A DNA stretch of 64,000 nt. Origin: an uncultured Monoglobus sp. (GTDB lineage Bacteria > Bacillota > Clostridia > Monoglobales > Monoglobaceae). Below the pieces are notes generated by a model. That model made no database searches and had not been told where the DNA came from. It saw nothing but the letters and a program-made list of their open reading frames with translations. Of the stretch, positions 51,981 to 61,143 are shown one piece after another; the first letter of the stretch is position 1, and each line of letters begins with the position of its first letter. The DNA is taken from the NCBI GenBank assembly GCA_947624305.1, contig CANQKC010000008.1:18769-82768 (forward strand). The letters run 5' to 3'. A program made the translations under genes and the position numbers.

Positions 51981-53186
51981 TTAACAATCATGCTCCGTGT
52001 GGTACCATTCTTTTCTGTGGTGGCTCAGAAGCCCGGCCACAGCCGCGGGCACCCACGTCACGGTATATATCAGCAGCCCGGGCAGATTGGCCACAGCCGC
52101 TTTGTTAAATTTCCTTTCAAGGACCAGCCCCGCAAGGGCGGTCATAAGCCCGATCCCCAAATACACGCAAAGCGCCGCGTATGAGATCGGCTTTGTCCAC
52201 ATCTCGATCAGCGGATAGTGCAGACCGTTCAGCATCGCGTATCCGGCAAAGAACGATAATACCCCAAACAGCACGTAGGTGAACAGACCCAAAAAATCGC
52301 CGTACAGACTGAGGAAATCGGTTATTTTCCCGCGTCTTAAAAGCTTCCAGCCGTACCTGCCCTGAACGCTGACGATCCCTCGCGCCCAGCGTATCCGCTG
52401 TCTCAGCGAACAGCCGAGGCTCGCGGGCTTCTCGTCATACACAACGGCGCCGCCGCAAAACGCGGTCTTAATGCCGATAAGCGCCAAATGGGCCGTAAAC
52501 TCCATATCCTCCGCAAGACAGTCCTCAAGGCCCATAAGCTCCTCGAAGATCTCCGCGCGGACGCAATATCCGGTACCCGAAAGCTTCACGTTAAGCCCTA
52601 TGCTTCCTGGCGCCATTCTGCCGAGGCGCGTCTCAAGCGCGCTCCAGACCGAATACGCGGCCGTCAGCCAGTTGCGCTCGGGGTTCTTGGTCTCGACCTT
52701 GCCCTGAACCGCGCCGTACCGCTCCCGCGCCGCCTTGTTCATCTCAGCGAAATACGCGGGCGACACAACATTGTCCGCGTCGATCACAGTCACCATATCG
52801 GGCCGCTCGTTTTCCGAAAATATCCGCTCCGAGGCGAACTTCAGCGCCGCGAACTTGCCCGAGCCGCCGCTTTTTTTGATAACGCGCGCGCCGAGTTTTT
52901 CCGCGATATACGCCGTTCCGTCGGAGCAGTCGTCCGCGATCACATAAACGCCGAGCTTTTCGCCCGGGTAATCAGCCGCGAAAACGCTTTTAACCGCCTG
53001 CGCGATGACCCGCTCCTCATTGTGGGCGGGGATAAGCACCGCGAAGCTCAGCGGCTCTCTGTCGGGCGCGGCGGGATCCCGCCGCGGAAACAGCGAAAAC
53101 ACGCCCACCGCCGCGTAGTATGATCCAATTAAAAAGAGTGCAAGCTCAATGAAATCCGCTATGATTTCACAAACAAACATATGCAC
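51981..53186 (-). CDS. membrane glycosyltransferase, family 2
   Basis: A 401-residue processive-type glycosyltransferase. An N-terminal membrane helix, GT-A domain with IPAHNEER, DDCSDGT, DADNVVS, SGTGYCVRAEI, LAEDMEF and the QRIRW motif of chain-elongating synthases, then about four C-terminal helices (about 285-390). GTG 53186 with AGAGGTG six bases before is preferred; ATG 53180 is possible. It resembles PgaC/NodC/hyaluronan-synthase relatives, and its place directly before glmS suggests an amino-sugar polymer or glycolipid product. Confidence 0.88.
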   Translation of the reverse strand: MHMFVCEIIADFIELALFLIGSYYAAVGVFSLFPRRDPAAPDREPLSFAVLIPAHNEERVIAQAVKSVFAADYPGEKLGVYVIADDCSDGTAYIAEKLGARVIKKSGGSGKFAALKFASERIFSENERPDMVTVIDADNVVSPAYFAEMNKAARERYGAVQGKVETKNPERNWLTAAYSVWSALETRLGRMAPGSIGLNVKLSGTGYCVRAEIFEELMGLEDCLAEDMEFTAHLALIGIKTAFCGGAVVYDEKPASLGCSLRQRIRWARGIVSVQGRYGWKLLRRGKITDFLSLYGDFLGLFTYVLFGVLSFFAGYAMLNGLHYPLIEMWTKPISYAALCVYLGIGLMTALAGLVLERKFNKAAVANLPGLLIYTVTWVPAAVAGLLSHHRKEWYHTEHDC

Positions 53187-53367
53187 AAGCTTCACCTCTT
53201 AAATATATACCTTAAAATTATATACTAACCCCCACGCAAATTCAAGGGTAAATATATCACATTTTTATTACAATTGCGTTTTTATTTATATACAATTTTT
53301 TATTTTTCGATAATAGCATGAAAATATTACAACAGTTTTAAAAAATTTTAAATATTTTCAAAATTTG

Positions 53368-53397
53368 TTGGACAAAACAGGGTTTTTATGGTATAAT
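53368..53397 (+). promoter_or_regulatory. candidate promoter of radA
   Basis: TTGGAC (53368-53373) and TATAAT (53392-53397), 18-bp spacer, in an AT-rich 270-bp gap that otherwise shows nothing, apart from a small CCGAA/TTCGG hairpin with six T at 53404-53423, an attenuator-like element. Confidence 0.65.
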
Positions 53398-53464
53398 AAA
53401 CTTACCGAAAGTTCGGCCTTTTTTAGGGCTGACCGATATTTTGAACCAATTTTCGGAGGGCGAT

Positions 53465-54853
53465 ATGAAGTCTAAAACAGTGTTTGTATGCTCGGAGTGC
53501 GGCAACGAGTTCCCCAAATGGATGGGAAAATGCACCGCCTGCGGCTCGTGGAACACCCTTGTTGAGGAAACCGTGATAACCGGCAGGACGGACAGCGCGA
53601 AAAGCGGCGCGAGATCATCCGCCATAGCGGGGCTCCGCGGCATGGGCGACGACGCCGCGCCGAAAAGCCTGAGCGACATATCCACCGAGGAAGAGCCGCG
53701 CTGCTCGACCGGCCTTAAGGAGTTTGACCGGGTTCTGGGCGGAGGCCTTGTGCCCGGCTCGCTGGTGTTGCTGGGCGGAGACCCGGGCATCGGAAAATCC
53801 ACGATACTGCTTCAGATATGCAGCCACATCGGCAGGGACAAAAAAATTCTCTACGTCTCGGGCGAGGAGTCGCCGAGGCAGATCAAGCTCAGAGCCGACC
53901 GCCTCGGAGTGGACAGCGGCAACATAATGATATACTGCGAGACCAACACCGAGAATATTCTTGAGCACATTTCAAGAGAGAAGCCCGAGATGCTTGTGGT
54001 CGATTCGGTCCAGACCATGTTTAACCCGAACCTGACCCCCGCGCCGGGCAGCGTTTCTCAAATCAGAGACGTCGCGGCGATGCTGATGCGGGTAGCAAAA
54101 ACTCACAACATCGCCACATTTTTGGTGGGACACGTCACCAAGGAGGGCTCGATCGCGGGCCCGAAGATACTTGAACACATCGTTGACTGCGTGCTGTACT
54201 TCGAGGGCGATCAGAACCGCGCTTACAGGATCATCCGCGCGATAAAGAACAGGTTCGGCTCAACCAACGAGATCGGAGTGTTTGAGATGAGCGAACACGG
54301 TTTATCCGAGGTCAGCAACCCTTCCTCCGCTATGCTTGCGGGCAGGCCCGAGGGCGTCCCCGGGAGCTGCATAGTATGCACAATGGAAGGCACCCGCCCG
54401 ATATTGGCCGAGATACAGGCGCTTGCGGCGCCCACCGCGTTCGGCAACCCGAGGCGGATGACGACGGGCGTTGACTTCAACCGCGCCATGATGCTTCTGG
54501 CCGTGCTTGAAAAGCGCGCGGGACTGCACATTTCGTCATACGACACCTATATAAACGTCGTGGGCGGCCTCAAAATGACCGAGCCGGCCGCCGATCTGGC
54601 GATAGTCCTCGCGTTAGCGTCGGTGTTTAAGAACAGACCGCTGCCCGATGACCTGGCCGCCGTCGGCGAGGTGGGCCTGACCGGAGAAATTCGATCGTGC
54701 AGCTTTATCGAAAGCCGCATAAGCGAGGCCGAAAAGCTTGGTTTTAAGACAATAATTGTGCCGCGGATAGACGCGAGCGCGGCAAAAAGGTATAATAACA
54801 TCAAAGTCTGTCAATACTCAAACATACTGCAAATTTTAAAAAGCGTCTTTTAG
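53465..54853 (+). CDS. radA: DNA repair protein RadA (Sms)
   Basis: A 462-residue branch-migration helicase for recombination intermediates. The start at 53465 (GGAGGGCGAT upstream) gives the standard N-terminus with the four-Cys zinc finger (CSECGNEFPKWMGKCTACGS), then Walker A GDPGIGKST, RadA-specific KNRFG in AIKNRFGSTNEIG, and the Lon-protease-like C-terminal domain (VGGLKMTEPAADLAIVLALA). It heads radA-carD-ispD-ispF. In B. subtilis disA lies next to radA; it is absent here. Confidence 0.96.
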   Translation: MKSKTVFVCSECGNEFPKWMGKCTACGSWNTLVEETVITGRTDSAKSGARSSAIAGLRGMGDDAAPKSLSDISTEEEPRCSTGLKEFDRVLGGGLVPGSLVLLGGDPGIGKSTILLQICSHIGRDKKILYVSGEESPRQIKLRADRLGVDSGNIMIYCETNTENILEHISREKPEMLVVDSVQTMFNPNLTPAPGSVSQIRDVAAMLMRVAKTHNIATFLVGHVTKEGSIAGPKILEHIVDCVLYFEGDQNRAYRIIRAIKNRFGSTNEIGVFEMSEHGLSEVSNPSSAMLAGRPEGVPGSCIVCTMEGTRPILAEIQALAAPTAFGNPRRMTTGVDFNRAMMLLAVLEKRAGLHISSYDTYINVVGGLKMTEPAADLAIVLALASVFKNRPLPDDLAAVGEVGLTGEIRSCSFIESRISEAEKLGFKTIIVPRIDASAAKRYNNIKVCQYSNILQILKSVF

Positions 54854-54961
54854 TTTTTATACATTTCAATGTGTTTCGTGTATGGCTCTTATCGGAGTAA
54901 ACCGCGCTTATAAAAGCGCATCGCCGCAAAAGCGGCATCAGTCGGAAAGGGAAGTGTTTTT

Positions 54962-55438
54962 ATGTTTCAAATTGGCGATAAGGTTGCTTATCCCATGCAC
55001 GGAGCGGGAGTGATCAAGTGTATCGAGCAGGAAAAAATTCTCGGCGAGGAAACCCAGTACTTCATTCTGGAGCCGTGCGTGGGTGAGCTGGAAATCAAAA
55101 TTCCGGTCGCGAAGATCGAGAGCATCGGCCTGCGGTATATAGTTTCGGAGAACGAGGCCGACGAGGTAATAGACAGCTTCGGCACATTCGAGTGCGACGA
55201 GGCGGGCAACTGGAACAAACGTTACAGGGACAACTTAGACAAGTTGAAAAAGGGCGACATATTCGACGTCGCCAAAATAACCAAGGCGCTCATTCTTCGT
55301 GACAGAAGAAAGAGCCTGTCGAATTTTGAGCGCAAAATGCTCAGCAACGCCAAAAATATCCTGATCTCGGAGCTGGTTATGTCCAAAAATTCCACATATC
55401 CGGATATCGAAAGGCTGCTCATGAGCAAAATTTCTTAA
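54962..55438 (+). CDS. carD: CarD/CdnL-family RNA polymerase-binding regulator
   Basis: A 158-residue protein. The N-terminal Tudor-like RNAP-interaction domain (about 1-60) begins FQIGDKVAYPMHGAGVI; the C-terminal helical domain (about 65-158) contains the SNFERKMLSNAKNILISEL stretch that contacts promoter DNA. CdnL proteins stabilise open complexes, especially at rRNA promoters. GGAAAGGGAAG precedes the ATG. Clostridia commonly place it between radA and ispD. Confidence 0.93.
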   Translation: MFQIGDKVAYPMHGAGVIKCIEQEKILGEETQYFILEPCVGELEIKIPVAKIESIGLRYIVSENEADEVIDSFGTFECDEAGNWNKRYRDNLDKLKKGDIFDVAKITKALILRDRRKSLSNFERKMLSNAKNILISELVMSKNSTYPDIERLLMSKIS

Positions 55439-55458
55439 TTAATCGAAAGGGTCTTAAT

Positions 55459-56175
55459 ATGAGTTCGGTGTCTGCAATAATCGTTGCCGCCGGCAGCGGC
55501 ACGCGCATGGGCGCGGGCAAAAACAAGCAGTTTATAAGCATCCGCGGCGTTCCCGTGATAGCGAGGACGCTGCGGGTCTTTGAAAACATGCCCGAGGTCG
55601 AAAAAATTTTGGTTGTGACACGCGCCGGGGATATTGAGGAAATGCGGCGCGTCATTGAATGTCACGGCATAAAAAAGGTTTTTGATGTTATCGAGGGCGG
55701 CGGCACGCGCCAGCAGTCGGTAATGAACGGTCTCGAGCGTCTCGGCGGCGAGGATGACGACATTGTGCTCATTCACGACGGGGCGCGGCCGTTTATCCGT
55801 GCCGAATTTGTGCGCGAGCTTATTTCGCAGATCGAGAGCGAAAACTGCGAGGCGGCGGCGATCGGCGTTCCGGTCAAAGACACCATAAAGCAGATCGACG
55901 ACCACGGCTTTATCAGCTCCACGCCCGACCGCGACAGCCTGATCTCGGTACAGACGCCGCAGGGCTTCAGGTACGGACTTATCATGAAGGCCCACACGAG
56001 GGCCAAAAACAAGGGTGCCGACTTCACCGACGACTGCGCGGTGGCCGAGTCGTTCACCACGGAGCGGGTCATGATAATCAAGGGCGACTACCGCAATATC
56101 AAGATCACCACGCCCGAAGATCTGGCGCTGGCTGAAATAATTCTTGAAAACGAGCAGTCCGGAGGTATAAGTTAA
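55459..56175 (+). CDS. ispD: 2-C-methyl-D-erythritol 4-phosphate cytidylyltransferase
   Basis: A 238-residue MEP-pathway enzyme making CDP-methylerythritol. [19 protein letters not shown] is the CTP loop; then [38 protein letters not shown] and TDDCAVAES. Overlaps ispF by one base (TAATG). GAAAGGGTC lies upstream. Confidence 0.96.
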   Translation: MSSVSAIIVAAGSGTRMGAGKNKQFISIRGVPVIARTLRVFENMPEVEKILVVTRAGDIEEMRRVIECHGIKKVFDVIEGGGTRQQSVMNGLERLGGEDDDIVLIHDGARPFIRAEFVRELISQIESENCEAAAIGVPVKDTIKQIDDHGFISSTPDRDSLISVQTPQGFRYGLIMKAHTRAKNKGADFTDDCAVAESFTTERVMIIKGDYRNIKITTPEDLALAEIILENEQSGGIS

Positions 56176-56651
56176 TGGAAACACGAGTTGGCATAGGATA
56201 TGATGTGCACAGACTCGAGGAAGGCAGAAAGCTCATCCTCGGCGGCGTCCAAATTGAGCACGAGAAAGGCCTTCTGGGCCACAGCGACGCGGACGTGCTG
56301 GTCCACGCGGTTATGGACGCGCTGCTCGGCGCAGCGGCCCTCGGTGACATAGGAAAGCACTTTCCGGACACCGATCCGAAATATTCTGGCGCGGACAGCG
56401 TTGAGCTTTTGCGGCATGTGGGCAGGCTGCTTAAAGAGCGCGGATACGAGGTCGTTAACATTGACTCGATAATCGCGGCCCAAGAACCGAAGCTCGCGCC
56501 GCATATTGAAAAAATGAGGCGGAACATCGCCGACGCCCTCGGCGCGGACACGGAACGCGTGAGCGTCAAAGCCACCACCACCGAGCGCCTCGGCTTCGAG
56601 GGCCGAAAAGAAGGCATCTCCGCCCAAGCCGTGTGCATGATAAAAAAATAA
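56175..56651 (+). CDS. ispF: 2-C-methyl-D-erythritol 2,4-cyclodiphosphate synthase
   Basis: A 158-residue trimeric MEP-pathway enzyme. GYDVHRL gives metal-binding Asp8/His10-type residues, [31 protein letters not shown] (cited in part) the signature and third metal His, and [12 protein letters not shown] the CMP site. Coupled to ispD by overlap; AGGAGGT-like GGAGGT is inside the ispD end. Confidence 0.96.
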   Translation: METRVGIGYDVHRLEEGRKLILGGVQIEHEKGLLGHSDADVLVHAVMDALLGAAALGDIGKHFPDTDPKYSGADSVELLRHVGRLLKERGYEVVNIDSIIAAQEPKLAPHIEKMRRNIADALGADTERVSVKATTTERLGFEGRKEGISAQAVCMIKK

Positions 56652-56655
56652 GCAA

Positions 56656-56689
56656 AAAAACCGATCCGAAATTTTCGGATCGGTTTTTG
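56656..56689. terminator. Rho-independent terminator after ispF
   Basis: AAACCGATCCGAAA and TTTCGGATCGGTTT form a near-perfect stem with T runs on both strands, ending ispF and the convergent phosphoglycosyl transferase gene. Confidence 0.92.
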
Positions 56690-56700
56690 GTTCTCTGTAA

Positions 56701-57393
56701 TCAGCAAGCGCCGTCATGCTTGAGCACCGCGGGAATTGTCTTAATTATAAGTTTTAAATCCGTCAAAGCGCTGCGCTCGTTTATGTATTTCATATCAAGC
56801 TCCATCCAGTCATCAAAGCCGATATTGCTTCTGCCGGAGCACTGCCAGTAGCAGGTGAGTCCGGGTTTGACGCTAAGCCTCTGACGCTGATAAGGAGTAT
56901 AACATTCAACCTCATTTTCAAGAGGCGGTCTCGGACCGACTATGCTCATGTCACCTTTCAGTATGTTAAACAACTGGGGCAGTTCATCAATGCTGTATCT
57001 TCTGATAAATTTTCCGACTTTTGTTATTCTCGGGTCATCCTCAATCTTGAAAACCGGACCGTCGGCCTCGTTTTGATCCTCAAGCTTTGACAGATATTTC
57101 TCGGCGTTCTTCCACATTGAGCGGAATTTATACATTTTAAACGTTTCGCCGTCTTTTCCTACTCTCGTCTGAGTAAAAATAACCGGGTCGCCGTCCTCGA
57201 TCTTTATCGCTATTCCAACCACCAACATAAGCGGTGAAAGCACGATGATCGCAAGCAGCGAGCACACAACGTCAAACATTCTCTTAACAATGTTATAGGC
57301 TAATTTCTCGTCAACATTTGCCGACTCCGGAAACACTTCCTCATAGCCTACACTCATTCCTCTGTAATCCAACGCATTCTTATCAGCCACCAA
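56701..57393 (-). CDS. undecaprenyl-phosphate sugar phosphotransferase (monotopic PGT)
   Basis: A 230-residue phosphoglycosyl transferase moving a sugar-1-phosphate to undecaprenyl phosphate, the first step of a surface polysaccharide. One re-entrant membrane helix (about 38-60, MFDVVCSLLAIIVLSPLML), QTRVGKDGETFKMYKFRSM, catalytic Asp-Glu in SIDELPQLFNILKGDMS and GPRPP are present. The N-terminal multi-helix domain of WcaJ-like enzymes is missing; about 30 soluble residues replace it. Start TTG 57393 or GTG 57390 behind GAGAGGGG. No other polysaccharide genes adjoin it. Confidence 0.9.
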   Translation of the reverse strand: MVADKNALDYRGMSVGYEEVFPESANVDEKLAYNIVKRMFDVVCSLLAIIVLSPLMLVVGIAIKIEDGDPVIFTQTRVGKDGETFKMYKFRSMWKNAEKYLSKLEDQNEADGPVFKIEDDPRITKVGKFIRRYSIDELPQLFNILKGDMSIVGPRPPLENEVECYTPYQRQRLSVKPGLTCYWQCSGRSNIGFDDWMELDMKYINERSALTDLKLIIKTIPAVLKHDGAC

Positions 57394-57763
57394 AGTAATA
57401 CCCCTCTCCTAAGCGAATAATTTATTGCTCGATTACTGTCGTTTGTTTTGTATGTAAATATTACGCGACACACTGCATTTTTTTGCATGGCGTGCCGAAT
57501 TTACATACACGCAACCCTGACAGTTTATGATTTTAGCACATTTAACTTATATAGTCAAGCGTTTCGGCGGATTAAAATTTTGTTAAAAACGTTTTCTACA
57601 AATTTGTTCAAAAAACTATGAACTTTTATACTTTATTTTGATAATTTGCATACCTCAATCGACAGTTTTTGTGAAAAAAATAACATAATGTTCAAAAAAT
57701 ATCATACAAATTTTTTCTGAAAAAATTTTCAAAATTCGGGAACTTTTTCGAGTAATTTGTCGT
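57394..57763. other. AT-rich intergenic region before the SLH gene leader
   Basis: About 370 bp, very AT-rich, with no gene. A few TATAAT-like sites occur but none has a convincing partner; I see no repeat or RNA gene. Confidence 0.6.
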
Positions 57764-57893
57764 CATATATAGTGAATGGTTGTTATATGGAAAGCTTTAG
57801 GCGGGTTCCGCAGGGCAATAAAGCCCTTCGGAGCCGCCCGGGCAAAAGAATATTTTCAAAAACTTCATTAACGACCGTTCGGGGTCGTTTTTT
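57764..57893 (+). promoter_or_regulatory. structured 5' leader ending in a terminator-like hairpin
   Basis: CATATA/TATATG (57764-57769, 57784-57789); then a three-part stem GGCGG, TCCG, AGGGC with GCCCT, CGGA, CCGCC (57800-57838, loop AATAAA) followed by CGGGCAAAAG; finally ACGACC/GGTCGT (57871-57888) with six T, 39 bp before the ATG. Riboswitch- or attenuator-like; no known class matched with confidence. Confidence 0.6.
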
Positions 57894-57932
57894 GTTTTGC
57901 AAATTAATTATTTTGAAAGAGGTGTATTAAAA

Positions 57933-60755
57933 ATGACAAAAATCTTAAGACGATTATCACTGACACTTGTATTTACAATTATTATCGGAACATTCTGCGC
58001 CGCCCCGATCTTCGCGGAGCAGCCGAAAAACGCGGCGAAAATTGGTGATGTGCAATACCCGACGCTTAAAGCGGCGATCGAGAGCGCAAAAGACGGCGAC
58101 GTTATCGAGCCGGCGGACGCGAATGTGACGCTGACAAGCGGCGTTGACGCTGCGCTTCCCGCAAGCGTGACCGTCAAGGGCTTCACGTTCGGCGACGGCG
58201 GCTATCTCAAGGTTACCGGAAATCATGACTTTTGCCTGAAAGACTGCGTTTTCACAGCGCAAAAGCCGTTCACCGCGACGGGCGCGGCTATACCCGCCTC
58301 GCTTGCTGTCAGCGGAAAGCTGACCGTCACCGGAAACGACTTCACCAAAGCCGCGGACGGCGCGTACTACAACTGTGTCGAAAGCGGCTACGGCGGACAG
58401 TACCGCGTGAAAAACGGCAGCGAGGTCTCAAACAACAAATTCGGAAACATTACCGGCAGCGCGGTGAGCATTTTCGCCGCCGAAGACAACGCCCGCATTG
58501 CAATTTCGGGCAACAGCTTCGGCTCCTGCGCGTCTCCGGTGCTTCTCGGCAACATGAGATATGAAAAGGTCGCGGCTGTGTTCGATTTGAAAAACAATCA
58601 AAAAACCGCCGAGGCGGGATTTGTGACTCTCAACGACAACGGCACTGACAAACACGAGATATTCACGGGCTACACCCTTAAGATAACAAACCTTATCTGC
58701 GGCACGTCCAAAACAGCCGCGACGGGCAACGAGCCCCATCAATACATAGTAAACAGCAGAGGCGTTTTAAATCCTCCTGACAATATGCCGACCGTTACTT
58801 TTGAAACCGTACCCGAGCCTTCCGCGTCGGCGGAAGCTCCCTCCCCCTCTGCGTCGGCAAGCGAGGCGCCCGCTGTTACACCCGAAGGCGGCTCCGGCAC
58901 CGAGCCTGGAGCCGCTCCCTCGGATGAACCTACGACTGAACCCGCAAACGAACCCACGGCGGAGCCGACTTTGACGCCCACACCCGAAGCAGCTCCCGAA
59001 GTCACCGCGGAGCCGGAAGCGAGCGCAGAGCCTTCGATCGAGCCCACAGCCGCTCCGGAAATAAGCGCGGAACCGTCCGCCGAGCCTTCGCCGTCAGCCT
59101 CGCCCGAGGCAGCGGCCACGCCCGCGCCTCAACATACGGTGACGATAAGCGCGCCCGAGGAAGTGACGGCGATAACGCTGATAAGCGCGGCAAATCCGAA
59201 AATCACGGCCGAGCTGATGCGCGACGAAGCTGACGGCGCGTTCAAGGGCAGCGCTCCCGACGGACTTTACGAGATAAGCGCCAAGACTGCCGAAGGCAAA
59301 GAAGTCGATCTTAAAAACAGCGATCTGACAATAACGGTACACGGCGCGGACGCGACCGCGAAAGTCGCCGTAACCGACAAAAGCGAGATCGCCGACATAT
59401 CCATAATTGATCCGCCCGAAAAAACGACATACGCCGCGGGCGAGAAATTCGATCCGACCGGGCTTGTAATTAGCGTAAAGCCCGCCGCCGAGGACGGCGA
59501 GACGACAAACGCGGCCTACGACGAAAACAGCGCCTCGGAATTCACGTTTGTTCCGTCACTTGACACCGAACTCCCACAGCTCACGCCCTATGACACGGGC
59601 CGAAAGATCACGGTTATTTACAAAAACAGAGCCGCGTCGCTGCTGCTTGACTTTGTTATGAACTCCGTTTCGGCGGAAGTGACCGAGCCCGACGTTGACA
59701 CGGTCGCGAGCTCTGCGGTCACCGTACCCGAGGACGCGTATTACACCGCAAGCGAGGCGGTTTGGTCGCCGACTATCTATCCCGGCAGTAATTACAACTA
59801 CGGCACAAATTACACCGTGACCGTCACGCTGACCGCGAAGGACGGCTTTACCTTCGCCCACACGGAGGAAAATCCCGCGGAGGCGCTTATTAACGGGAAA
59901 ACCGCGGCTGTGACCGCTCTCGGCGATAACGGCAAAACGATCACGATAACCTACACATTCCCGAAAACCTATCTGCCCGGCGGCACCTTCCACAACTCCG
60001 GCTTTTCGACCGGGAACGAGACGCCGCGGCCATCGACCAAGCCGTCGCTCAACACATACGACCACTTCGCGTACATCGTGGGTTATCCCGACGGCTGTAT
60101 CAGACCGGAAAACAACATCACGAGAGACGAGGTCGCGACAATATTCTTCCGTCTGCTGACCGACGACACGCGTGACATATACTGGTCTCAGGTCAACCAT
60201 TATATCGACGTTCCGCAGGACCTGTGGTCAAACAACGCGATATCCACGCTGACCAACGCGGGAATTTTAGGCGGCGACGGCACGGCCTATTTCAGGCCCG
60301 AGGATTATATCACAAGAGCCGAGTTCGCCACGATAGCCGCACGGTTCAGCGACGCGGTCTCAAGCGGCAGCGGCAAATTCAGAGACGTTAACGGACACTG
60401 GTCGGAGGAATACGTTGAGATCGCTGCCGAGGAAGGCTGGATCCAAGGCTATGAGGACGGCACCTTTAAGCCCGACCAAAACATCACACGCGCCGAGGCC
60501 ATGACGATTGTCAACAACGTGCTCGGCAGAAAGGTTCACGCGAGCGGACTGCTCCCGGGCATGACCTCATGGTCCGACAACAGGGACACGAGCGAGTGGT
60601 ACTACGCCGCGGTACAGGAGGCGGCCAACACGCACAACTACCGCCGCGACAGGAACTCCGAATACGAGACATGGACCGAGGTAGGCGATAATCCCGACTG
60701 GGTAAAGCTTGAGCAGAGTTGGTCATCGTCCGGCAGCGCGGGCGATATAAATTAA
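57933..60755 (+). CDS. large SLH-anchored surface protein with beta-helix-like N-terminus
   Basis: A 940-residue protein from ATG 57933 (AAAGAGGTG upstream). Signal peptide about 1-28 (PIFA). About 35-275: repetitive beta-helix-like region (GDVQYPTLKAAIESAKDGDV, NNKFGNITGSAVSIF). About 285-410: Pro/Ser/Glu/Thr/Ala linker. About 410-490 and 490-580: beta domains, the second an Ig-like fold (EKTTYAAGEKFDPTGLVISV). About 585-690: a further beta domain (VTLTAKDGFTFAH). About 705-905: three SLH repeats (GYPDGCIRPENNITRDEVAT, YFRPEDYITRAEFATIAAR, GYEDGTFKPDQNITRAEAMT). Likely a wall-bound glycan-binding or adhesive protein; no catalytic residues can be assigned. Confidence 0.9.
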   Translation: MTKILRRLSLTLVFTIIIGTFCAAPIFAEQPKNAAKIGDVQYPTLKAAIESAKDGDVIEPADANVTLTSGVDAALPASVTVKGFTFGDGGYLKVTGNHDFCLKDCVFTAQKPFTATGAAIPASLAVSGKLTVTGNDFTKAADGAYYNCVESGYGGQYRVKNGSEVSNNKFGNITGSAVSIFAAEDNARIAISGNSFGSCASPVLLGNMRYEKVAAVFDLKNNQKTAEAGFVTLNDNGTDKHEIFTGYTLKITNLICGTSKTAATGNEPHQYIVNSRGVLNPPDNMPTVTFETVPEPSASAEAPSPSASASEAPAVTPEGGSGTEPGAAPSDEPTTEPANEPTAEPTLTPTPEAAPEVTAEPEASAEPSIEPTAAPEISAEPSAEPSPSASPEAAATPAPQHTVTISAPEEVTAITLISAANPKITAELMRDEADGAFKGSAPDGLYEISAKTAEGKEVDLKNSDLTITVHGADATAKVAVTDKSEIADISIIDPPEKTTYAAGEKFDPTGLVISVKPAAEDGETTNAAYDENSASEFTFVPSLDTELPQLTPYDTGRKITVIYKNRAASLLLDFVMNSVSAEVTEPDVDTVASSAVTVPEDAYYTASEAVWSPTIYPGSNYNYGTNYTVTVTLTAKDGFTFAHTEENPAEALINGKTAAVTALGDNGKTITITYTFPKTYLPGGTFHNSGFSTGNETPRPSTKPSLNTYDHFAYIVGYPDGCIRPENNITRDEVATIFFRLLTDDTRDIYWSQVNHYIDVPQDLWSNNAISTLTNAGILGGDGTAYFRPEDYITRAEFATIAARFSDAVSSGSGKFRDVNGHWSEEYVEIAAEEGWIQGYEDGTFKPDQNITRAEAMTIVNNVLGRKVHASGLLPGMTSWSDNRDTSEWYYAAVQEAANTHNYRRDRNSEYETWTEVGDNPDWVKLEQSWSSSGSAGDIN

Positions 60756-60762
60756 ACATAAC

Positions 60763-60788
60763 AAAAGGGACGGTTTTCCGTCCCTTTT
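60763..60788. terminator. Rho-independent terminator
   Basis: AAAAGGGACGG/CCGTCCCTTTT stem with TTTT loop, T runs on both strands; shared by the SLH gene and the convergent ArsR operon. Confidence 0.92.
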
Positions 60789-60790
60789 AA

Positions 60791-61120
60791 TTATTCGTTT
60801 ATCTTGTGTGTCACATGCGTGATGGCCTGGTGAATAATGTCGACCACATGCTCGTCGTCCAGCGAATAGAAAATATTTTTTCCGTTCCGCCGCGACTTGA
60901 CGTGGCCCTCGAGTTTAAGCTGTTTGAGCTGGTGCGACACCGCCGACTGTGAAATATCGAGCATATCGGATATGTCCGAAACGCACATCTCGCTGCCGTA
61001 CAGCGCGTACAGGATTTTGACCCGCGTCTCGTCCCCCAAAACCTTGAAGAACGACGCCACCTTCTCGATGATGTTCGGGTCAAGAACGTCGCATTTCCGA
61101 ATTTTATCTTTGCTGTCCAT
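60791..61120 (-). CDS. ArsR/SmtB-family metal sensor, CzrA-like
   Basis: A 109-residue winged-helix repressor from ATG 61120 (AAGGTGAT upstream). The DNA-recognition helix is in ISQSAVSHQLKQL. The C-terminal helix carries D-x-H, then His 11 residues after that His and another 3 further on (DEHVVDIIHQAITHVTH), the exact alpha5 pattern of CzrA (Asp, His, His, His) that senses Zn(II)/Co(II). The alpha3 site has one Cys only (EMCVSDIS), so it is not CadC-like. No metal transporter is adjacent; it is the last gene of greA-lysS. Confidence 0.9.
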   Translation of the reverse strand: MDSKDKIRKCDVLDPNIIEKVASFFKVLGDETRVKILYALYGSEMCVSDISDMLDISQSAVSHQLKQLKLEGHVKSRRNGKNIFYSLDDEHVVDIIHQAITHVTHKINE

Positions 61121-61143
61121 CAAAAATCACCTTAAATCTTTAA

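Noticed and set aside
57764..57850. Assignment as a ZTP (pfl) riboswitch
   Set aside because: Only the 3' CCGCC.GGGCA part resembles it; the upstream conserved half cannot be found, so it is reported only as a structured leader.
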